This document shows positions 1 through 4,907 of a stretch of DNA of 6,384 nt, piece after piece. Position numbers and translations under genes: made by a program. The DNA is from Gammaproteobacteria bacterium (GTDB lineage: Bacteria > Pseudomonadota > Gammaproteobacteria > Pseudomonadales > Azotimanducaceae). Within the stretch, counting starts at the first letter, position 1. Each line of letters starts with the position of its first letter. Where the stretch lies: positions 1 to 6,384 of the forward strand of contig JAUILW010000197.1 in NCBI GenBank assembly GCA_030432795.1, written 5' to 3'. Below the pieces are notes generated by a model, which did no database searches, was not told where the DNA came from, and was given only the letters and a program-made list of their open reading frames with translations.

Positions 1-2
1 GC

Positions 3-656
3 GATATCGAAGGTAATGAAGGACTGCCTAACGCCATCGTCGGCTTTGCGAACCTGGCATCGCCCGATGTGGAGCACGTTCTGCAGGCGCACATGGAGTC
101 ATCGCGTTTCCGTGGCGTGCGCCAGGTGCTCAACCGACACGAAAACCCGGTGCACAACCGGGCGCCGCAGGACTTTCTCGTGGATGCCGGCTGGCAGAGC
201 GGTTTTGGCCTGTTGGCCAAATACGATCTCAGCTTCGATGCGCAGATTTACTATCCGCAGGCTAAGCAGCTAGTGGCGGTGGCGCAGGCGCACCCTGATG
301 TACCCGTCGTGATCGACCATGCGTTGCTGCCGCTCGAGCGGGAAGAGGTGCACATCGCTGGTTGGCGGGCGGCTGTGGCAGCGCTGGCACAACTGCCGCA
401 CGTGATGATGAAGGTCAGCGGCTTCGGCATGGTGCAGCGCGACTGGACGGCGGCATCGGTTGCTCCTTTCGTGTTGCACTGCATCGATTGCTTCTCGCCA
501 GCGCGCATCATGTTTGGCTCCAACTTTCCGGTGGATAAACTGATGGCGAGCTATGAGAACGTGTGGGCAGCCTACGCGGACATTGTGCAGGGCTTCAGCG
601 CTGAGGAACGCACGCAGATGTTCGTCGGTAACGCTGAACGATTTTACCGAATCTGA
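3..656 (+). CDS. Amidohydrolase family (COG3618-like, PF04909) metal-dependent hydrolase, C-terminal part
   Basis: The reading frame is open from the left edge, so the N-terminus is outside the window; 217 residues are visible. The family is a TIM-barrel hydrolase, and relatives open lactones or hydrolyse related ring intermediates in sugar-acid and aromatic catabolism. Visible hallmarks are an early IVGFANLASPDV strand-helix, FRGVRQ, then VVIDHALLP with a likely metal-ligand or catalytic His at visible residue 106. These are followed by MMKVSGFGM and MFGSNFPVDKL, whose Asp at about residue 178 is the usual catalytic Asp. The C-terminus (ERTQMFVGNAERFYRI) ends as the family normally does. The N-terminal HxH metal motif cannot be checked. 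The gene meets the regulator gene tail-to-tail with a 7-nt gap, too small for a separate terminator. It probably belongs to the same catabolic locus, but its substrate is unknown. The family call is solid; the reaction is inference. Confidence 0.88.
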   Translation, partial: DIEGNEGLPNAIVGFANLASPDVEHVLQAHMESSRFRGVRQVLNRHENPVHNRAPQDFLVDAGWQSGFGLLAKYDLSFDAQIYYPQAKQLVAVAQAHPDVPVVIDHALLPLEREEVHIAGWRAAVAALAQLPHVMMKVSGFGMVQRDWTAASVAPFVLHCIDCFSPARIMFGSNFPVDKLMASYENVWAAYADIVQGFSAEERTQMFVGNAERFYRI

Positions 657-663
657 ACGGTGA

Positions 664-1389
664 TCAGTTGCCTTCAGAGAGCTGTTTCGCAGCCTCAGCG
701 CCGGATTCGCTGACCAGCGTGCGGGCGGCGTGCTCGGCACCTTCGCCGTTGCGCGCTTCGATGTGTTTGACCATGGCGGTCCAGTTGGCCAGAGATTCTC
801 TGCGTCGCGCTGCCTGCGCAAGGCCGAGTCGCGAGTAGCGTATGGATCGAAGGAACAGGTTGGACACCATAGAGCTCAGACGCTCGATACCAGCGGAGAT
901 GCAGATCATGTTGCCAAACTCCAATACCGCCAGCACGTAGTCCGCACCTGCGCGTTCATCTTTGCGTGAAGCGAGGTGTTTGAGATCGGCCAGTCGCCGG
1001 CGCACTTCGATGAGCTCATCTTCCGTGCGGTTCTGTGCGAAGCGTCTGGCGCCGAGGCCGAACAGCACCGCACGCAGTTCGAATAGGTCCGCTACTTCTT
1101 CGGCTGTGAGCTCGGTGACCACCGCACCGCGGCGGGGCAGAAGCTGTATCAGGCCGGTGGTGTCGAGCATGCGCAGGGCGTCGCGCACGGGGCCTCGGCT
1201 GACCTTGAAGCGGCTGGCGATGCTGGTTTCGGTAATGCGCGTTAGCGGTGGTGTTTCGTCGTCGACGATCTCCACTGCAACCTGCAGCGCAATCTGCTCG
1301 GCAAGCGACAGGGTCTCGCCCAGGCGCTCCCCTTGCGGGCGGATCATTGCCAGCATGATGTTTCGCAGCGGAGAAGGGTTCAGTAGCAT
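664..1389 (-). CDS. GntR-family transcriptional regulator, FadR/FCD subfamily
   Basis: This 241-residue protein has the usual length of FCD-type GntR regulators. Residues about 28-92 form the winged helix: ITETSIASRFKVSRGPVRDA carries the recognition helix, and GLIQLLPRRGAVV is the wing. Residues about 98-230 form the all-helical FCD ligand-binding domain, beginning with LFELRAVLFGLGARRFA. The four positions that normally hold one Asp and three His metal ligands appear as V155, G159, W203 and L225, so effector binding may be metal-free. The start is uncertain. ATG at 1389 gives the longest form; ATG at 1356 or 1347 would trim 11 or 14 residues, and none has a clear Shine-Dalgarno. A TATAGT hexamer lies 6 nt before 1389. 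The gene follows the carrier gene by 51 nt on the same strand. It probably represses the divergent carboxylase/ligase operon and its own transcript through the palindrome at 1723-1734; that is inference from position and site type. Confidence 0.92.
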   Translation of the reverse strand: MLLNPSPLRNIMLAMIRPQGERLGETLSLAEQIALQVAVEIVDDETPPLTRITETSIASRFKVSRGPVRDALRMLDTTGLIQLLPRRGAVVTELTAEEVADLFELRAVLFGLGARRFAQNRTEDELIEVRRRLADLKHLASRKDERAGADYVLAVLEFGNMICISAGIERLSSMVSNLFLRSIRYSRLGLAQAARRRESLANWTAMVKHIEARNGEGAEHAARTLVSESGAEAAKQLSEGN

Positions 1390-1390
1390 C

Positions 1391-1415
1391 GGCGCACTAT
1401 AGCGCGCACTGCGCC
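1391..1415. repeat. Inverted repeat GGCGCA-N13-TGCGCC between carrier and regulator genes
   Basis: The two 6-bp arms are perfectly complementary and the 13-nt centre contains CTATAG. The repeat lies in the 51-nt gap between the carrier stop and the regulator start, 1 nt before the regulator ATG. No T-run follows, so it does not look like an intrinsic terminator. It could be a protein site, a translation-limiting hairpin at the regulator start, or chance in a GC-rich spacer. Confidence 0.3.
1396..1401 (-). promoter_or_regulatory. Possible internal -10 element (TATAGT) for the regulator gene
   Basis: On the minus strand TATAGT matches the sigma-70 -10 hexamer at five of six positions. It ends 6 nt before the ATG at 1389. 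No good -35 hexamer is visible 16-18 nt upstream, where the sequence is GC-rich. If used, transcription would start at or next to the ATG and give a leaderless message, which fits the missing Shine-Dalgarno. The hexamer also sits inside an imperfect palindrome with GGCGCA (1391-1396) and TGCGCC (1410-1415) arms. Weak evidence. Confidence 0.3.
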
Positions 1416-1440
1416 GAAACCCAGCCCCCCAACGGCCGAG

Positions 1441-1662
1441 CTAGCCTGAGATTGTCACAAGCACCTGGTCTTCGCTTACCGGGTCGCCTTCGGCCACCAG
1501 GACTTCCCACACTTCGCCGGAGATTGGCGCTTCCACCGGAATCTCCATCTTCATCGATTCCAGAATCAGCAGCTGGTCACCGGCCTGCACCTTGGCACCA
1601 ACCTCGATCTCCACTTTCCATACAGTACCCGATACCTCGGACAACACTTCTTCCACGGCCAT
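1441..1662 (-). CDS. Small stand-alone biotin/lipoyl attachment carrier protein (BCCP-like)
   Basis: This 73-residue protein is a single biotinyl/lipoyl domain with nothing else attached. Two hairpin halves are seen, GTVWKVEIEVGAKVQAGDQL and GEVWEVLVAEGDPVSEDQV. They flank the tight turn ESMKME, whose K38 is the expected modified lysine. Biotin domains usually read AMKM at this turn. SMKM with a following IP is typical of the short attachment proteins that accompany acyl-CoA carboxylases, of which Bacillus subtilis YngHB is a characterised example. Its job would be to carry carboxybiotin from a biotin carboxylase to the carboxyltransferase encoded divergently at 1766. The ATG at 1662 is chosen because the domain begins there and AGGGAG (plus-strand 1669-1674) lies 6 nt upstream. 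The open frame continues further upstream but reads as non-conserved sequence across the promoter. It is the first gene of a minus-strand unit with the regulator. Biotin rather than lipoate is inferred from the neighbour. Confidence 0.9.
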   Translation of the reverse strand: MAVEEVLSEVSGTVWKVEIEVGAKVQAGDQLLILESMKMEIPVEAPISGEVWEVLVAEGDPVSEDQVLVTISG

Positions 1663-1668
1663 GAACGG

Positions 1669-1674
1669 CTCCCT
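1669..1674 (-). promoter_or_regulatory. Ribosome binding site fixing the carrier start
   Basis: AGGGAG on the minus strand is 6 nt before the ATG at 1662. It decides for the 73-residue product over the longer upstream-extended frame. Confidence 0.75.
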
Positions 1675-1701
1675 GCGTGACGTTTTCTCTACCTCAGAGC
1701 C

Positions 1702-1730
1702 AATTTGACAACGGCTTTTTCGATTGTCAA
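1702..1730 (-). promoter_or_regulatory. Probable promoter of the carrier-regulator unit
   Basis: Reading the minus strand, a perfect TTGACA -35 (plus-strand 1725-1730) is followed after 16 nt by TCAAAT (plus-strand 1703-1708), which matches four of six -10 positions. The start of transcription would fall about 30 nt before the carrier ATG. The -35 lies inside the ATTGTCAACAAT palindrome, so a bound repressor would block it. Predicted by eye only. Confidence 0.5.
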
Positions 1731-1734
1731 CAAT
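1705..1734 (+). promoter_or_regulatory. Probable promoter of the carboxyltransferase-ligase-transporter operon
   Basis: A perfect TTGACA -35 at 1705-1710 is followed after 18 nt by AACAAT (1729-1734), which matches four of six -10 positions. Transcription would start near 1741, leaving a leader of about 25 nt before the GTG at 1766. This promoter faces, and interleaves with, the minus-strand promoter in the same 30 bp. Its -10 sits in the palindrome 1723-1734. Confidence 0.45.
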
Positions 1735-1742
1735 AAGACAAT
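1723..1742. promoter_or_regulatory. Probable GntR/FCD operator in the divergent promoter region
   Basis: ATTGTCAACAAT (1723-1734) is a palindrome with ATTGT/ACAAT arms around a central CA. This matches the TTGT-nn-ACAA type of site used by many FadR-subfamily regulators. A second overlapping symmetry, ATTGTC-N8-GACAAT, spans 1723-1742. A further TTGACAA at 1705-1711 pairs with TTGTCAA at 1724-1730 in opposite orientation. The site overlaps both predicted promoters. The obvious candidate binder is the regulator at 664-1389, but binding is inferred. Confidence 0.6.
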
Positions 1743-1751
1743 GATTGGCGG

Positions 1752-1758
1752 GTAGGGA
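1752..1758 (+). promoter_or_regulatory. Ribosome binding site fixing the carboxyltransferase start
   Basis: GTAGGGA stands 7 nt before the GTG at 1766. The in-frame TTG at 1745 has only AT-rich operator sequence before it, so GTG is preferred. Confidence 0.6.
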
Positions 1759-1765
1759 TAGCAAC

Positions 1766-3322
1766 GTGAGCTGGCAGGAAGAAGTGGATGAAATTGCGCG
1801 TCGACGAAAGCTGGCTGAAGGCCTCGGCGGCGCGGAGTCGGTCGCCAGGCAACATGCGGCGGGCAGGCTCACGGTGCGCGAGCGGATCGACCGGTTGCTG
1901 GATCCAGGTAGCTTTCGTGAGCTCGGAGCGCTGTCCGGCAAGGCGGTGTATGACGGTCAGCACAATCTCCTCTCGGTTACGCCGGCTAACTCCGTCATCG
2001 GTACCGGGCGGGTCGACGGGCGCAAGATTTCCGTCAATGGCGACGACTGGACCATCCGCGGCGGGTCCTCAGAGGCGGCTATCGCCGAGAAGTGGATCTA
2101 CGCCGAAACCTATGCGCTCGAGATGCAGGTTCCCATCGTGCGTCTGGTGGAGAGCGCCGGCGGCAGCGTCAAAATCCTTGATCAGAATGCCACCGCCAAG
2201 CTGCCTTGTTACCCCACCTGGCTCGGTGCTCGCATGCTTGGAACCATTCCGGTAGTGGGCATTGCCCTTGGTCCCTGTGCGGGGCTGGGCGCCATCAAAG
2301 CGGCAGCAGCGCACTACTCTGTGATGGTCAAAAACACCTCGCAGGTGTTTGCTGGCGGTCCACCTGTGGTGGAGCGTGGCATGGGGCTGAAGGTCGACAA
2401 GGAAGAACTCGGCGGATGGAAAGTACATACGCGCGGCAGCGGCGTCATCGGTAACGCCGCAGACAGCGAGGAGCAGGCTTTCGAGATGGCCCGGCGATTT
2501 CTCTCCTACCTTCCCTCCAACGTGCACGAGATGCCGCCCGTCACAGACAGTGAGGATCCCTGCGACCGGCGGGAGGAAGAGCTTCTCGAAATCATCCCCC
2601 GGGACAAGCGCAAGGTGTACAACTCCCGTCGTATCCTCGATCTGGTGTTCGATGCAGGCTCGGTGTTCGAACTGAGCCCTGGCAATGGCCGCTCTATCGT
2701 CACCTGCTTTGCGCGGCTCGGCGGCCGACCGGTTGGCGTCATCACCAGCGATCCCAAGCAGTACGGCGGCGGCATGACCCGCGCATCGGCGGAGAAGATG
2801 GAAGGCTTCGTGGACCTGTGCGACACCTTTCATCTGCCCATTATCCACCTTGTCGATCAGCCCGGAACCATCGTCGGGCCGGAGGCGGAGCGTACCGGTG
2901 CCGTAAAGGGTTCTGTGCGGGTCTGTTTTGCTATCGAACAATCCCGTGTGCCGTTCTGCTCGGTAATCCTGCGCAGGTGCTATGGGCTTGCCGGTAGCAC
3001 CTACAACCGCGTGCAGGGCCTGAACCTGGTTTACGCGTGGCCTTCCGGACGGTGGGGTTCCATCCCGGTGGCCGGAGGTGCGGAAGCTGCGTTCAAATCC
3101 GAGCTCGAAGCGCTCGAACCGGAAGAACGCGCGGCGCGGCTGGCGGAGATCGAGGCGCATCTGTATCACATGGAGTCCCCATTCCTCACAGCGGAGCGCT
3201 TTCGCATTCCCGACATCATCGATCCGCGGGATACGCGGGCGCTTCTCAACGAGTGGCTCGATGATGCCTGGCGATTGATACCGCAACAGCTTGGCCCGAA
3301 AGGGCGATCCTTTCGCATGTAG
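1766..3322 (+). CDS. Acyl-CoA carboxyltransferase subunit (PccB-like, PF01039)
   Basis: This 518-residue protein has normal length for the biotin-dependent carboxyltransferase beta subunit, which moves CO2 between carboxybiotin and an acyl-CoA. The N-half reads GTGRVDGRKISV, then SAGGS at 130-134 (first oxyanion region, usually SGGAR), GPCAG at 169-173, and EELGGWKVH...SGV near 213-227. It continues with RFLSYLPSNVHEMPP. The C-half shows RRILDLVFDAGSVFEL, then VDQPGTIVGPEAERTGAVKGS at the second oxyanion region. RRCYG (403-407), AWP (424-426) and a C-terminal IIDPRDTR follow. The residue matching the D/I substrate switch known from Streptomyces PccB/AccB appears to be S411, so the acyl substrate is unlikely to be simple propionyl- or acetyl-CoA. 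GTG at 1766 is chosen because GGTAGGGA ends 7 nt upstream. TTG at 1745 has no ribosome site and overlaps promoter DNA. The gene opens the plus-strand operon; no biotin carboxylase is nearby. Confidence 0.9.
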   Translation: MSWQEEVDEIARRRKLAEGLGGAESVARQHAAGRLTVRERIDRLLDPGSFRELGALSGKAVYDGQHNLLSVTPANSVIGTGRVDGRKISVNGDDWTIRGGSSEAAIAEKWIYAETYALEMQVPIVRLVESAGGSVKILDQNATAKLPCYPTWLGARMLGTIPVVGIALGPCAGLGAIKAAAAHYSVMVKNTSQVFAGGPPVVERGMGLKVDKEELGGWKVHTRGSGVIGNAADSEEQAFEMARRFLSYLPSNVHEMPPVTDSEDPCDRREEELLEIIPRDKRKVYNSRRILDLVFDAGSVFELSPGNGRSIVTCFARLGGRPVGVITSDPKQYGGGMTRASAEKMEGFVDLCDTFHLPIIHLVDQPGTIVGPEAERTGAVKGSVRVCFAIEQSRVPFCSVILRRCYGLAGSTYNRVQGLNLVYAWPSGRWGSIPVAGGAEAAFKSELEALEPEERAARLAEIEAHLYHMESPFLTAERFRIPDIIDPRDTRALLNEWLDDAWRLIPQQLGPKGRSFRM

Positions 3323-3343
3323 GTGTGAAACAGAGCTGCAAAC

Positions 3344-3348
3344 GGGAG
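3344..3348 (+). promoter_or_regulatory. Ribosome binding site of the acyl-CoA ligase gene
   Basis: GGGAG sits 8 nt before ATG 3357, in the 34-nt gap after the carboxyltransferase stop. It supports the shorter ligase start over an in-frame extension to about 3291. Confidence 0.65.
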
Positions 3349-3356
3349 TAACCGTC

Positions 3357-4907
3357 ATGTCCGACTTTCCGATCTCGCTGCTGCATGCCCTGCAGCCCTG
3401 GGTGCAGAACGAGCCGCAACGCACGGCGGTGGTGTTTCGCGATCTGCGCCTGTCCTATGGAGAGCTTGCGGGCTACGCCTGTGCGCTTGCTCAGACGCTT
3501 CAGGCGCGCGGCGTTCGACCAGGTGACAGGGTGGCTGGCCTGATGACGCCACGGCCCGAAGCGCTCATTGCCTATCTGGCTACCTGGCTTGCTGGCGCGA
3601 CGTTCGTGGGCGTCACCAGCCGCTTTCATGGCCGCGAGCAGGCGCAGATTCTCAAAGACAGCGGCGCGAACGTATTGCTGTCAGTACGTTACGACGGCGC
3701 ACGTGACCTCGGCGCGGATCTTGCGAGCCACGAAGAAGCGCTCGGTACGCAGGTCGTGCGTTTTGGCCGTGATTTCTGGGAAGGTGATCTGCCGCAACCT
3801 GTAAGCGCTGAAACCGCGCAGGTAGTCTGGTCTGATGCATTGCGGGCGCTGGATCCAGACGTGCCGGCGGTGATCATCTACACCTCGGGCTCCACCGGCA
3901 CGCCCAAGGGCGCAATGGTTACCCACGCAGGCCTTGCGTTTCGTTCGCACACGCTGCACGTGGATCGCTTTGCGCTGCCGCACATACGTCAGCTCGTCGA
4001 CATTCCTGTCAACCACATCGGCGCGCTGGCTAGCGGCATTGGCCTGTCTTTCGTGGCGGGCGGTATGCTGGTACTGGCGGAGCGCTTCGACCCTGCGTAC
4101 ACGCTTGCCACCATCGCCGCGGAACGGCTCGATGTGTTGAGCGGTGTGCCGGCCATGCTCACGCTCCTCATTGAGCATCCAGATTTTTCGGACACAGACT
4201 TCTCGTCGGTGAAGTTCGTCAACTGGGGCGCCGGCCCGTTGGGAGCGCATGTGCTGGATGCGTTGCTTGCGGCCGTTGCCGGAGACTTCTCCCAGCAGTA
4301 TGGGATGACCGAAAGCAATGGCCCCATCGTCTACACGCCACCCACCCGCGATCGGGAGATTCTGCTGAACACCACCGGGAGGCCGGATCCTCGCCTGGAG
4401 TTGCGCATTGCCGGTGCTCAGGACACAGCGCTGCCGCCGGGCAGCGAAGGGGAAGTGCAAGTGCGCCAGCCGTATCCGTTTGCCGGCTACCTCGGGCTGC
4501 CCGAGGCAACCGAAGCAGCGTTTACCCACGACGGCTTTCTTCGCACCGGCGATCTGGCGCGGATTCGCGACGACGGCTATCTGGTGTTCTGTGGCCGATC
4601 GAAGGAGATGTACAAGTCCGGCGGCTTCAACGTGTACCCCAGAGAGATCGAGATCCTGCTGGAAAGTCACCCAGGCATCCGTGCCGCGGCCGTGCTTGCT
4701 GTGGATGACCCAGCCTGGGGTCAGGTTGGGCATGCATTTATCGAGGCAATGCAGCCACTGACCACAGACGCGGTACTCGATTGGTGTCGGCAAGGGCTTG
4801 CCAACTACAAGGTACCTAAAACGGTGTCGATGATTGATGCGATGCCCCGTACATCGGTCGATAAGGTCGACCGACAAGCCCTGGCCCGGCTGCTCGCAGG
4901 CGCTTGA
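3357..4907 (+). CDS. AMP-forming acyl-CoA ligase (ANL superfamily, AMP-binding PF00501)
   Basis: This 516-residue enzyme would activate a carboxylic acid with ATP to an acyl-AMP and then an acyl-CoA thioester in the cytoplasm. The core motifs are intact. The phosphate-binding loop TSGSTGTPKG is at 176-185 and NWGAGPLG at 289-296. The adenine/ATP motif YGMTE is at 315-319 and the TGD motif ends at D399. The hinge and CoA-binding stretch GRSKEMYKSGGFNVYPREIE starts at 413. The catalytic lysine of the mobile C-terminal domain is K503 in PRTSVDKVDR, where the usual Gly before Lys is Asp. ATG at 3357 is chosen because GGGAG (3344-3348) lies 8 nt upstream; a longer frame would run back into the carboxyltransferase gene. 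It begins 34 nt after the carboxyltransferase stop and overlaps the transporter start by 4 nt. It probably makes the CoA thioester used by the carboxyltransferase. Chain length or ring type of the acid cannot be read. Confidence 0.93.
   Translation: MSDFPISLLHALQPWVQNEPQRTAVVFRDLRLSYGELAGYACALAQTLQARGVRPGDRVAGLMTPRPEALIAYLATWLAGATFVGVTSRFHGREQAQILKDSGANVLLSVRYDGARDLGADLASHEEALGTQVVRFGRDFWEGDLPQPVSAETAQVVWSDALRALDPDVPAVIIYTSGSTGTPKGAMVTHAGLAFRSHTLHVDRFALPHIRQLVDIPVNHIGALASGIGLSFVAGGMLVLAERFDPAYTLATIAAERLDVLSGVPAMLTLLIEHPDFSDTDFSSVKFVNWGAGPLGAHVLDALLAAVAGDFSQQYGMTESNGPIVYTPPTRDREILLNTTGRPDPRLELRIAGAQDTALPPGSEGEVQVRQPYPFAGYLGLPEATEAAFTHDGFLRTGDLARIRDDGYLVFCGRSKEMYKSGGFNVYPREIEILLESHPGIRAAAVLAVDDPAWGQVGHAFIEAMQPLTTDAVLDWCRQGLANYKVPKTVSMIDAMPRTSVDKVDRQALARLLAGA

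Noticed and set aside
640..680. Bidirectional terminator between the convergent amidohydrolase and regulator genes
   Set aside because: The gap is 7 nt and no GC-rich hairpin with flanking A/T runs is visible.
1745..1765. TTG start for the carboxyltransferase at 1745
   Set aside because: There is no ribosome site before it and it would place the start next to the operator, whereas GTG 1766 follows GGTAGGGA by 7 nt.
1663..1941. Upstream extension of the carrier frame to a 166-residue protein
   Set aside because: The extra 93 residues are Ser/Arg-rich, non-domain sequence that runs through the promoter region and antisense to the carboxyltransferase. The ATG at 1662 has its own Shine-Dalgarno.
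3291..3356. Extension of the ligase N-terminus by 22 residues into the carboxyltransferase gene
   Set aside because: ATG 3357 has GGGAG at good spacing and gives the normal ANL N-terminus; the extension has no such support.
2069..3424. A 451-codon open frame antisense to the carboxyltransferase
   Set aside because: It is the complement of a well-conserved gene, its product (many His, Arg, Gly) has no recognisable domain, and GC-rich codon use readily keeps such frames open.
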